Positions 6,956 through 15,429 of a stretch of 64,000 nucleotides of DNA are shown piece after piece. The position numbers were made by a program, and so were the translations under genes. Location of the stretch: positions 1 through 64,000 of the forward strand of contig SFHK01000012.1 of NCBI GenBank assembly GCA_004556395.1, in the 5' to 3' direction. A model generated the notes under the pieces. That model made no database searches and had not been told where the DNA came from. It saw only the letters and a program-made list of their open reading frames with translations. This DNA is from Clostridiales bacterium (lineage in GTDB: Bacteria; Bacillota; Clostridia; Christensenellales; Aristaeellaceae). Each line of letters starts with the position of its first letter. The stretch's first letter is position 1.

Positions 6956-8671
6956 TCATTGCGATACCGTATATAGCGCGTAGAAATAGCCCTTTTTCTC
7001 CATCAGCTCTTCGAATTTCCCCGCCTCGTCGATTCGTCCATCCTTCAGAACGTAAATTCGGTCATATCGCCTCAGCAGCGTTTCTTCCAGCGCGTGCGTT
7101 ACAATGATGCGCGTCACGTCCGTCAGGTCGAGAAGATCGTTCGTCACCTGATGCGCCGTCTGTGCGTCCAGTGCTGCCGTAGCCTCATCCGCCAGCAGCA
7201 CGGACGACCGCTTCAGCAGACAGCGCGCAATGGAAATGCGCTGCTTCTCACCGCCGGACAGACTGTTTCCGTTCTCACCGCAAAGCGAGTCTTCCCCGCG
7301 CCGTGCCAGCAGCTCGCTCAGATGCGCATGCTGAATGGCGCTTTCAAGCCTGTCCTGCGGGAAGTCACGGAACATCGTCACATTGTCGCGGATGGACGCG
7401 TTGAACACGAACACGTTCTGCTGAATCACCGACATCAGCTCATACAGCGATTCCGGCGCCACGCTTCGAATCTCCGTGTCATCCAGATGAATTTTGCCCC
7501 TGTAGTCGGCGCTTCCGGCCATGAGCAGGTGCAGAAGCGTAGATTTTCCGCTGCCGCTGCCGCCCACGATGGCATAGGCCTTCCCGGCTTCAAACTCGGC
7601 GGAAATATCGCGCAGAACGTCCCTTCCGCCGTCATAACCGAAGGACACGCCTTCAAGCGTGATGCCGCGCGTCAGCTTTGAAACTCGCGCGCCTCCCTCC
7701 GGCGCGACGTTCTTCTCCAGCGCCGCCGCCAGCCTGTCGATCAGCCCAAGCGCCGCCTTTCGTCCCGACAGAAGCGACGGCAGCTGCGCGATGGGCGCAA
7801 TGACATAGTTCATCAGGTTCACAAACATGATGACCATGCCCGCGGTGACCCCCGCGCCCGTGAGCGCGAGATACGCGCCCGCCAGCAGCACGCCCAGCTG
7901 CGCCGCGACGCCCGCCATCCCGCCGATCAGACTCACCAGCGCCTTCAGGCGCCGGCGGTCAAATTTCTCCTTCTCCAGCGCGCGGTTGCTCTCCGCGAAC
8001 AGGCGCACGATCTCCCGCTCCGCCTTGAAGGTCTTTACCACCGTAAACCCGCTCAGACAATCGGCAAGCGCGGCTGTAAAATCCCGGTTCCGGTCGGAAA
8101 CCCGTCGTTCCGCCGCCTGAAGTCGGTTGCCGGTCAGCAGGGACGCGATCATGGGCAGCACTGTCAGCGCCGCGGCGATGGCCGTCAGAAGCGGAGAAAA
8201 CCACAGCATCAGCGCAAGCGCTCCGAGAAACTTAACCGCGTTGGTGATCACGCTCAGCTGCTGCGACAGATAATCCGCCTCCACGCTCGCGGCGTCGTTT
8301 GTCAGCGCGGAAAGATAGGTCGCCGTGCTTTCATCCCGAAAGGAGGAAATGCTCTTTTCCGTCAGCTTCTGAAACGCGAAATCCCTGTACTGCCGTATGG
8401 CCTTTTCTATAAAGCGCGGCTCGAACGCGTAATCCAGCAGCTTAAGCGCCACGCACAGTATCATAAATCCCCCGGTGAGCCACGCGAGCGCGCCCAGCGG
8501 CATGGCGTTGGTCGCGCCGCCTGCCGCGTCGATCAGCTGCTGCATAAGCCATGAAACGATCAGCGCCATAGAGCCTACCGAAAGCGCCGCAAACACGGAA
8601 AACCCGAAAGTCAGCCGGTTTCCCCGATAAAACTGCGCTTTCAACTGGTTTTTCAGCGATTTATTCCGCAT
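6956..8671 (-). CDS. ABC transporter, fused permease and ATPase (MsbA/LmrA-type exporter half)
   Basis: This 571-residue half-transporter has an N-terminal six-helix membrane domain (about residues 1-300) and a C-terminal ATPase domain. The ATPase has Walker A GGSGSGKST, signature LSGGEKQRISIARC and Walker B SVLLADEATAALD. It would act as a homodimer or with a partner to export a lipid, peptide or drug. The start is the ATG at 8669-8671, with GGAG spaced before it; it overlaps the regulator gene by 11 bp. Upstream coding in this frame is a shadow of the regulator. Co-transcription with an XRE-TPR regulator suggests a regulated efflux role, as inference. Confidence 0.9.
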   Translation of the reverse strand: MRNKSLKNQLKAQFYRGNRLTFGFSVFAALSVGSMALIVSWLMQQLIDAAGGATNAMPLGALAWLTGGFMILCVALKLLDYAFEPRFIEKAIRQYRDFAFQKLTEKSISSFRDESTATYLSALTNDAASVEADYLSQQLSVITNAVKFLGALALMLWFSPLLTAIAAALTVLPMIASLLTGNRLQAAERRVSDRNRDFTAALADCLSGFTVVKTFKAEREIVRLFAESNRALEKEKFDRRRLKALVSLIGGMAGVAAQLGVLLAGAYLALTGAGVTAGMVIMFVNLMNYVIAPIAQLPSLLSGRKAALGLIDRLAAALEKNVAPEGGARVSKLTRGITLEGVSFGYDGGRDVLRDISAEFEAGKAYAIVGGSGSGKSTLLHLLMAGSADYRGKIHLDDTEIRSVAPESLYELMSVIQQNVFVFNASIRDNVTMFRDFPQDRLESAIQHAHLSELLARRGEDSLCGENGNSLSGGEKQRISIARCLLKRSSVLLADEATAALDAQTAHQVTNDLLDLTDVTRIIVTHALEETLLRRYDRIYVLKDGRIDEAGKFEELMEKKGYFYALYTVSQ

Positions 8672-9734
8672 TCTTATCCAACTCCTGCCATATTTCGTGC
8701 AGTTCCTCTCCACCAAGAGAGGCAACGGTTTCGCGAACGCCCTCCATGGCCGTGGCGCCGATGTCGTCATAGAAGCCCTTTTGTCTGTCGTTCACAATAA
8801 ACCGAAGCGCGCCAATCCGATAATCCGGCTCGGCGTCAAATCGCGCCGCCAATGCGCGGGCGCAGCGCAGCGCTTCCGCCGCACCCTCCCGATCCCCGAA
8901 CTTCATCCTTGCGCACGCCAGACAGACCAGAAGCACGCCGTTCAGCTTGTCCACAAAGCACGGCGTGTTTCCGCCCCTGAGCCCATCGAAAACGCCGATT
9001 CCCCAGTTCAGAATCGCCTTCGCCGAATCGTACTCCTTTTGCAGAAAATACGCGTTCGTATAGCCCATAATCGTGCGCATGAGCATGACCGTGCTCTTCA
9101 TCAGCGCGTCGGAGAGAAACGGCAGCGCTTCATCCGGCCGTTTGCAGGCGGTCAGCATCCAGCCGATCAGATCGTCATAGACGCCGCCCGCGTTGTGGCG
9201 CTTCAAAAGCGCCAGCGCCTCCTCCGTTTCGCCCAGCAGCATTCGCATCTTTGCCATTTCACCGCAAATCGTGCTCTCGCTGATGCGCGGGTCGGTATTC
9301 TGCGAAAGCAGCCGCCGCGCCGCCTCGTACCGCTCAAGTCCCCGGCGCAGAAGCGCGCGATCCCGATTTTCCACGCTGAACAGCAAATCCATCCTTGCTG
9401 CGTGGTATACCACGTCAAACGCGTTCGGATACTTCTTTAGCGCCTTCTCCGCCTCCGCAAGCCCCGCGCGATCCTTCCGATACGCATAGTCCTTCAGCCG
9501 CTCCACCGTCGCCCGCAGGCGATTGTCCTTCATTTCGTAGCCAAGCAGCACATCCACCGACGTGTCGAAGAAGTCCGCCAGCTCCATAATCAGGCTCAGC
9601 TCCGGCAGCGACAGCTTCGCTTCCCATTTGTACACCGCGCCAACCGTCACGCCCAGTACCTCGGCAAGCTGCTCCTGCGTCAGCCCCCGTTCTTTCCGGA
9701 ATACGCGAATGTTCTCCGCAAGCCTGTTCGTCAT
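8661..9734 (-). CDS. XRE-family transcriptional regulator with TPR-like C-terminal domain
   Basis: The 357-residue protein starts with a Cro/CI helix-turn-helix (residues about 5-60, RKERGLTQEQLAEVLGVTVG, AVYKWEAKLSLPEL). A long alpha-helical region follows with TPR-like helix pairs, a build shared with peptide-sensing RRNPP-type regulators of Firmicutes. No small signal-peptide gene is obvious next to it. It precedes and overlaps the ABC exporter gene and is likely to control it. A near-consensus promoter lies just upstream. Confidence 0.88.
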   Translation of the reverse strand: MTNRLAENIRVFRKERGLTQEQLAEVLGVTVGAVYKWEAKLSLPELSLIMELADFFDTSVDVLLGYEMKDNRLRATVERLKDYAYRKDRAGLAEAEKALKKYPNAFDVVYHAARMDLLFSVENRDRALLRRGLERYEAARRLLSQNTDPRISESTICGEMAKMRMLLGETEEALALLKRHNAGGVYDDLIGWMLTACKRPDEALPFLSDALMKSTVMLMRTIMGYTNAYFLQKEYDSAKAILNWGIGVFDGLRGGNTPCFVDKLNGVLLVCLACARMKFGDREGAAEALRCARALAARFDAEPDYRIGALRFIVNDRQKGFYDDIGATAMEGVRETVASLGGEELHEIWQELDKNAE

Positions 9735-9765
9735 ACAAAAAGCTCCCTCCTGCTCGTATGCATCG

Positions 9766-9794
9766 ATTATAGCAGGAAGAAGCGCAAATGTGAA
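9766..9794 (-). promoter_or_regulatory. Promoter of the XRE regulator-exporter operon
   Basis: Leftward, TTCACA (9789-9794), a 17-bp spacer and TATAAT (9766-9771), about 30 bp before the regulator start. Confidence 0.72.
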
Positions 9795-9825
9795 CGCACA
9801 ATCCGTACGGGTCGTATTCTATTTT

Positions 9826-10662
9826 TTATACCTCTGGTATGGATTTCAGGCTTTCGCCCGTGTGAAACTCGCGCAGCCGTTCACCCAGAATGGGCTTCAT
9901 CTGCTCGCAGGCCTTCCGCCCCGTGCAATGGCAGGTATAATACACGCTGCCCGTCCGCTTCAGCGCTTCCGCCGTCCGGCGGATATACTCCGGCTTCTCA
10001 TAGCGGCGCGTGGGCGGGTTATACAGATGGAAGCCGCCGATAATGGCATTCATTCCCGCGCCCGCGACCGTCTCCGCCCTTCTCTGGATATTGACGATTC
10101 CCGCGTGCGAACAGCCGCTGAACAGAATTCGCTTTCCGTCCACGGTAAGAATCAGGCTCTGCTCATGCGCGAAATCGTCCCGCACAAGCCCGCCCGGCTT
10201 CCTCATGAACAGCTTCGTGTCGGAGGCCGGCAGCGGCATATCGCCTTTTACCTCTGAAAACACGGTCAGCTCGTCGTCGATCACCGTCTCCGCCTGCGTG
10301 AACACAAATCGATCGCCATGAACGAGCTTCGAATCCATCCCGGCGTTGAACGGAACGCCCAGCACCTTTATATAGTGCGGCTCCGTCGCCGACGGGCGCA
10401 GATAAATCCTTGCCCGGTCGTTCGCGGACAGGAACGCTTCCAGCCCGCCCGCGTGGTCGACATGTCCGTGCGACAGAATCACCGTGTCCACCGCCGCAAT
10501 GTCCACGCCCAGCTTCGCGGCGTTTTCAAGGAACAGCCTGTTCGGCCCCACGTCAAACAGCACCTTATGCTTTCCCGTTTCAAGATACAAACTCAGCCCA
10601 TGCCTGCTTTCGCACGCGGGCGCCGCCGACGAATTTTCCACCAGCGCAGCCACTCGAAACAT
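9826..10662 (-). CDS. MBL-fold metallo-hydrolase
   Basis: This metallo-beta-lactamase-fold protein of about 278 residues has the metal motif SHGHVDHAGGLEAF, a later ligand segment LFSGCSHAGIVNIQ and the final region CHCTGRKACEQM. These match the family named for the dihydropterin ribofuranosylaminobenzene phosphate synthase step of archaea. In bacteria the substrate is unknown. The start was placed at 10662, where AAAGGGTGAATGAA precedes ATG; longer starts lack a ribosome site. It stands alone, between the regulator operon and the opp terminator. Confidence 0.85.
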   Translation of the reverse strand: MFRVAALVENSSAAPACESRHGLSLYLETGKHKVLFDVGPNRLFLENAAKLGVDIAAVDTVILSHGHVDHAGGLEAFLSANDRARIYLRPSATEPHYIKVLGVPFNAGMDSKLVHGDRFVFTQAETVIDDELTVFSEVKGDMPLPASDTKLFMRKPGGLVRDDFAHEQSLILTVDGKRILFSGCSHAGIVNIQRRAETVAGAGMNAIIGGFHLYNPPTRRYEKPEYIRRTAEALKRTGSVYYTCHCTGRKACEQMKPILGERLREFHTGESLKSIPEV

Positions 10663-10717
10663 TTCATTCACCCTTTCCGTGTGCGCTATGATACGCAAAA
10701 AGCGGGCGTTTGTCAAG

Positions 10718-10747
10718 CAAAAAGGCCACTCCGCTCGGGAATGGCCC
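10718..10747 (-). terminator. Terminator of the opp operon
   Basis: Leftward, GGGCCATTCC, a short loop and GGAGTGGCC with one G-U pair, followed by TTTTTG, just after the fused ATPase gene. Confidence 0.8.
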
Positions 10748-10761
10748 TCAAATGCTTGGGC

Positions 10762-12840
10762 TTATGCCTGCTTTTCAATCTGCTCGCGATAACCGTCCAG
10801 CTCGCGCTCGTTGCCGTACACGAAATGGTCGGGCAGAATCTCGCACCACGTGGGCTTATCCACGCTGTAATCGTGCACGCTCGGGTCGTACACCAGCAGC
10901 TTCTTCTCGCGCTCCAGATACGGATTCGGATTGGGCACGGCGGAAAGCAGCGCCTGCGTGTAGGGATGCAGCGGATGCCGGAACAGCTCCTCGGCCTCGG
11001 CCAGCTCCACGATGCGTCCCTTGTGGATGACGGCGATGCGGTCGGAAATGAAGCGCACAACCGACAGATCGTGGGCGATGAACAGATAGGTAAGCCCCCT
11101 GTTCTTCTTGAGGTCGTTGAGCAGGTTCAGCACCTGTGCGCGGATGGATACGTCCAGCGCCGAGATCGGCTCGTCGGCCACGATGAACTCCGGACGCATG
11201 ATCAGGCTGCGCGCGATGCCGATGCGCTGACGCTGACCGCCCGAGAATTCGTGCGGGAAGCGGCTGGAGAACTCCGGCAGCAAACCGACCTCTTCCAGCG
11301 CCTTCTTCACCTGCTCCTGCCTGTCCTTCTGATCCTTGTACAGGTGGTGGTTGTACAGACCCTCGGAGATGATGTAGTCCACCTTCGCGCGCTCGTTCAG
11401 CGACGCCATCGGATCCTGGAAGATCATCTGGCACTTGCGGATGACGTTCAGATCCTGCTCCTTGGAAATTTTTCCGCTGATTCGCTCGCCGCGATATAGC
11501 ACTTCGCCCGCCGTAATCGGATTGATGCGCACGATCGCGCGGCCGATCGTCGTTTTGCCGGAGCCGGACTCGCCGACCAGCGAGAACGTTTCGCCCTTGT
11601 AGATCGTGAAATTCACGTCATCCACGGCGACGAACTTCTTACGTCCCGCGCCGAAGGTGACCTGAAGGTTCTTCACCTCCACCAGCGGCTCGCGGTTCGG
11701 GTCGCGATGCGGATGCGCGATGCCCTCCGCACAGTCGGGATTCTTCGCGTTCGCGCTCATCTTGCGAATGCTGTCCGGCTGCTCAAGCTTGGGCGCGCGC
11801 GGGTCGAGCATCCACGTCTTTGCCTGATGCGTAGGCGTTACGTCGAACATCGGCGGCTCCTCAAGGAAGTCGATGTTCAGCGCCTTGCGGTTTCTGGGCG
11901 CGAACGAGTCGCCGACCACGCGGTTGAACAGGTTCGGCGGCGTTCCGTCGATGGCAGGCAGCTTTTCGCCCTTTACGCCCAGCTGCGGCAGCGCCGACAA
12001 AAGCGCCCATGTATAGGGATGACGCGGGTCGAAGAAGATTTCCTGCACCATGCCGATCTCGATAATCTGCCCCGCGTACATGACCGCCACGCGGTCGGCC
12101 ACGTTGGCGACGACGCCCAGATCGTGCGTGATGTAGATGATCGTCATGTGCTTTTCCCGCTGCAACTTGCGGATGAGCTCCAGAATCTGCGCCTGAATTG
12201 TCACGTCCAGCGCCGTCGTGGGCTCATCGCAGATCAGAATCTGCGGGTTGCACGCCACGGCAATGGCGATCACGACGCGCTGACGCATGCCGCCGGAAAA
12301 CTCGTGCGGGTACTGGTTGTAGCGCTTAGCGGGCTCCGGAATGCCGACCAGATCGAGAAGGCGAATCGCCTCAGCCTTGGCCTCGCGGCCGTGCAGGTTC
12401 TGGTTCAGCTCGATGGCCTCGCGAATCTGCGCGCCGATTTTCCTCAGCGGGTTCAGGCTCGTCATCGGGTCCTGCGTGACCATGGCAATCTTCTTGCCGC
12501 GGATGGTGCGCCACTGCGATTCGGTGGTATACTTGGCCAGATCCTTGCCGTCGTACAGGATGGAGCCGCCGGTCACGGAGCCGTTTTTGTCCAGCATGCC
12601 GACAAACGTCTTTGTGAACACCGACTTGCCCGAGCCGCTCTCGCCCACGATGGCCAGCGTCTCGCCGTCATACAGGTCGAGCGAGCAGCGGCGAATGGCG
12701 TTCAGCTTCTGGCCGCGCAGGGTGAACTGCACCTCCAGATCCTTCACGGAGAGAATCGGCTCCGTGCTCAGCACCTGCTGCGCGCGCTTTTTGAATTCCT
12801 GATCCAGAGAGGCGTTCTGAATGCTTCTGCTTTCTGCCAT
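10762..12840 (-). CDS. Fused oligopeptide ABC transporter ATPases (OppD-OppF)
   Basis: A single chain of 692 residues joins two ATPase domains that are usually separate proteins. The first (residues about 25-290) has GESGSGKSVFTK, FSGGMRQRVVIA and ILICDEPTTALD. The second (about 395-640) has GESGSGKTTIGR, FSGGQRQRIGIARSL and FIVADEPISALD. Each is followed by the oligopeptide-type C-terminal extension (HPYTWALLSALPQ, HPYTQALLSAVPNP). It powers peptide uptake with the OppB and OppC subunits encoded upstream. The start is the ATG at 12838-12840 with GGGAGGGGC before it. The joining of the two domains fixes their 1:1 ratio. Confidence 0.94.
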   Translation of the reverse strand: MAESRSIQNASLDQEFKKRAQQVLSTEPILSVKDLEVQFTLRGQKLNAIRRCSLDLYDGETLAIVGESGSGKSVFTKTFVGMLDKNGSVTGGSILYDGKDLAKYTTESQWRTIRGKKIAMVTQDPMTSLNPLRKIGAQIREAIELNQNLHGREAKAEAIRLLDLVGIPEPAKRYNQYPHEFSGGMRQRVVIAIAVACNPQILICDEPTTALDVTIQAQILELIRKLQREKHMTIIYITHDLGVVANVADRVAVMYAGQIIEIGMVQEIFFDPRHPYTWALLSALPQLGVKGEKLPAIDGTPPNLFNRVVGDSFAPRNRKALNIDFLEEPPMFDVTPTHQAKTWMLDPRAPKLEQPDSIRKMSANAKNPDCAEGIAHPHRDPNREPLVEVKNLQVTFGAGRKKFVAVDDVNFTIYKGETFSLVGESGSGKTTIGRAIVRINPITAGEVLYRGERISGKISKEQDLNVIRKCQMIFQDPMASLNERAKVDYIISEGLYNHHLYKDQKDRQEQVKKALEEVGLLPEFSSRFPHEFSGGQRQRIGIARSLIMRPEFIVADEPISALDVSIRAQVLNLLNDLKKNRGLTYLFIAHDLSVVRFISDRIAVIHKGRIVELAEAEELFRHPLHPYTQALLSAVPNPNPYLEREKKLLVYDPSVHDYSVDKPTWCEILPDHFVYGNERELDGYREQIEKQA

Positions 12841-12855
12841 TTTCAAGCCCCTCCC

Positions 12856-13992
12856 TTACACATGGTTGCGCGGGTCGCACGCATCGGAGAACGCGTTGCC
12901 CACAAGGTAGAACGTAACGGTGATCAGCGTCACAATCGCCGCCGGGAACACGAGCAGATACGGATAGGACATGAAGTTGCTGCGCGCGTCGCGGAGCAGG
13001 ATGCCCAGAGACGGCGTGGAGATGTCCAGAAGTCCCAGATACGAAAGCGTGGTCTCATAAGCGATAATGCCCGGGATGGACAGCGCCAGTCTCAGCACGA
13101 TTACGCTGATCAGGTACGGGAAAATGTTCTTGGTGAGGATGCGCCACAGTCCCGTTCCCAGACAGCGGGAAGCGAGGTTGTACTCGCGGTCACGGTACAT
13201 GAACACCAGATTGCGGATGTTTCGCGCCGTGCCCAGCCAGTAGAACGCGATCATGGCCACCGCCATAACAAGCGTGCTCTTGCCGATCATCAGGGCGATC
13301 AGCGTCATGTAGATAATCGTGGGAATGTTGTCAATGAAGTTGTACAGCTCGGTAAAGAACCGATCCAGCTTGCGCACATAGCCCCACAGAAGGCCGATGA
13401 TCACGCCCACCAGAATCTGTCCGATGGAAACCGAAACCGACAGGATGATCGACGTGCGCGTGGCGCTCCATATCTGGCACCAGTAGTCGCAGCCGATGGA
13501 GTCCGTTCCGAACCAGTACTCCGAGTTGGGCGAGGTGAACATCTTCGACATATCCGCGTGATCCACGCGCACCGTCGCCGCGTCGTACTTGCTGAACGTG
13601 GGCGCGATAAACGTGAACGCAATCAGCAGGATGAACACGATGGCCATGCACACGGCGGTTTTCTTCTTGATGAAGTTGCGCCACACGCTCTTCCAGTAGG
13701 AATAGTTGGAATAGCCGATGCGCTCCGCTTCCTGCGAATGATACTCGGCAAACTGGAACAGCTGCTTCTCGGGCATACGGCTTCTGGAACGCGAATGGAC
13801 GCTGCCCTTGTTGTACTTCTTGTCCAAGTTCGTTTCCACCGCGCTCAGATCGGCGTCCAGCTTCACGCTTTTGGTGTTCTCGTCCGGCCCGAAGCCCTCC
13901 ATCTCCTCTTCGCTGTTCGTGATGGGAAGCTCGCTCTGGGCCTCTACCTCGCTCTTAATGGTATTGATGTCCAAGTCCTTATGCTTCGCCAT
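12856..13992 (-). CDS. oppC: Oligopeptide ABC transporter permease OppC-like
   Basis: The 378-residue inner-membrane permease has a long soluble N-terminus of about 110 residues, a first membrane helix (AVCMAIVFILLIAFTFIAP) and the binding-protein-dependent transport domain. It carries the EAA-loop region that contacts the ATPases (ASRCLGTGLWRILTKNIFPY). OppC proteins are usually near 300 residues, so the charged N-terminal extension is additional. Its start overlaps the stop of the oppB gene by one base (TAATG), so the two are translationally coupled. Confidence 0.9.
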   Translation of the reverse strand: MAKHKDLDINTIKSEVEAQSELPITNSEEEMEGFGPDENTKSVKLDADLSAVETNLDKKYNKGSVHSRSRSRMPEKQLFQFAEYHSQEAERIGYSNYSYWKSVWRNFIKKKTAVCMAIVFILLIAFTFIAPTFSKYDAATVRVDHADMSKMFTSPNSEYWFGTDSIGCDYWCQIWSATRTSIILSVSVSIGQILVGVIIGLLWGYVRKLDRFFTELYNFIDNIPTIIYMTLIALMIGKSTLVMAVAMIAFYWLGTARNIRNLVFMYRDREYNLASRCLGTGLWRILTKNIFPYLISVIVLRLALSIPGIIAYETTLSYLGLLDISTPSLGILLRDARSNFMSYPYLLVFPAAIVTLITVTFYLVGNAFSDACDPRNHV

Positions 13993-15302
13993 TATCTCGC
14001 GCCTCCTTTTTCGGTCAGGCGGATTCGCGGATCCAGTATCATCATCAGCACGTCGCCCAGGAACAGACCCAGAATACCCAGCGACGCGTACAGGCTGACA
14101 ACCGCCAGCACCAGGTTCGTGTCATATTTCGCGATAGCGTCCGGCAGAAGGTTTCCGAGACCCGGCACGCCGAACATCTTCTCCACCAGGATGGAGCCGC
14201 CAACCGTCAAAAGCACGGAGTACGGCAGGTACTGCGCCAGCGGGAGGAACGCGTTTTTCATCACGTGCCGGAACATGACCTGCGTGGCGGACATGCCCTT
14301 GAGCTTGGCCAGACGGATGTAATCCTTGTTCAGCTCATCCACCATGTAGCGGCGCATCCACAGCATGTAGCTCGCGATCGAGCCCATGGAGAGCGACACA
14401 ATCGGCAGAACGGCCGAGCGGCTGTCCGTGATCGTGTACTGACTTGGCAGCTTGAACAGCCTCGCGCCCACGACCATGACGATGAAATACGTAACCAGAT
14501 GCGGCACGGCGTTGATGAAAATGGTGAAGCCCTGACCGATGCCGTCAAACAGACCGTCCTTGTAGCGCGCCTGCAGGATGCCCAGCGTCACGCCGATAAC
14601 CAGCGCGATGGCCAGCGCAATCAGGCCGATGCGCATCGAAACGCCAATCTTGGAAGCAATAATTTCTGTAACGGGAACGCCCGTCTGCACGCGGTGCGAA
14701 TTGCCGAAGTTCAGCCACACGCGCATGTGCGTCAGGTAGTCCCAAGTATTTTCTGTCTTTTCATCCTTCACCGTCACTTCCTTGCCGGCCTTGCGAACGG
14801 AGAAGGTGCCGCTGTGCTCGCCGCAGGTAAGCAGATAGTTGACCTTCTTTTCGATGGTCATATCCGTTTTGGCGAGAACGGTCTTCGGGTTGTCGGGAGA
14901 TACGCTGACCTCCGTGAACGCAAACACGGGCGTATCCTCGGTTTCCGGCGCGTTTTTCTGCATCCGAATCTGCTCCGGCTTCAGCTTTGCCGCGTCGGAC
15001 GCGTTCTTCAGCGTAATAATCAGCGTGTTATCGTCCGCCATATCCACGGACTCAAAATAGTGCGCCCGATGCTCGGACTTGACGAGATTCTTATAGAAGC
15101 GCGCAAGCTGCACGAACGGGCTGTCGAGATAGCCGTCCGCCTTCAGGATCGCCTGCTGCTGCTCCTTCGTCAGCTTGATCAGCTGCTCCTCCGTGAAGTA
15201 GTAATCTGTGGGCAGAAGTCTCATAAGCAGAAAGACCGCTGATACCACCAGGAAAATCGTAAACAGCGACTGAAACAGGCGCTTGACGGTGTATTTGAAC
15301 AT
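13992..15302 (-). CDS. oppB: Oligopeptide ABC transporter permease OppB-like with inserted domain
   Basis: The 436-residue permease starts with a classic OppB first helix (FKYTVKRLFQSLFTIFLVVS) and ends with the ABC permease domain (SMRIGLIALAIALVIGVTLG; EAA region RLAKLKGMSATQVMFRHVMK). Between helix 1 and helix 2, residues about 35-195, lies an enlarged soluble segment roughly 115 residues longer than in normal OppB of about 310-330. By topology the segment is outside the membrane, where the peptide-binding protein docks. It lies downstream of the oppA gene behind an intercistronic hairpin. Confidence 0.9.
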   Translation of the reverse strand: MFKYTVKRLFQSLFTIFLVVSAVFLLMRLLPTDYYFTEEQLIKLTKEQQQAILKADGYLDSPFVQLARFYKNLVKSEHRAHYFESVDMADDNTLIITLKNASDAAKLKPEQIRMQKNAPETEDTPVFAFTEVSVSPDNPKTVLAKTDMTIEKKVNYLLTCGEHSGTFSVRKAGKEVTVKDEKTENTWDYLTHMRVWLNFGNSHRVQTGVPVTEIIASKIGVSMRIGLIALAIALVIGVTLGILQARYKDGLFDGIGQGFTIFINAVPHLVTYFIVMVVGARLFKLPSQYTITDSRSAVLPIVSLSMGSIASYMLWMRRYMVDELNKDYIRLAKLKGMSATQVMFRHVMKNAFLPLAQYLPYSVLLTVGGSILVEKMFGVPGLGNLLPDAIAKYDTNLVLAVVSLYASLGILGLFLGDVLMMILDPRIRLTEKGGAR

Positions 15303-15372
15303 TCAGCCATCCCCTTTTTCATGCCGTTTCCTCTGAGCTTTTCAAAAGCGGCACAGTGGTTTGAATAGACGA

Positions 15373-15402
15373 AAGAGACGGCTTCCGGAAGAAAGCCGCC
15401 CC
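15373..15402 (-). terminator. Intercistronic hairpin between oppA and oppB
   Basis: Leftward, CGGCTTTC TTCC GGAAGCCG forms a short GC stem with a weak T-rich tail. It may be a partial terminator or an mRNA-end stabiliser, which would make the binding protein more abundant than the permeases. Confidence 0.5.
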
Positions 15403-15429
15403 TTCCGCTTGGGTTACCGGTGATTTCGA

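Noticed and set aside
11707..14322. Very long open frame on the plus strand opposite the opp genes
   Set aside because: It is antisense to three clearly recognisable transporter genes. Its Arg/His/Gln-rich translation is typical of GC-rich shadow frames, and there is no ribosome site.
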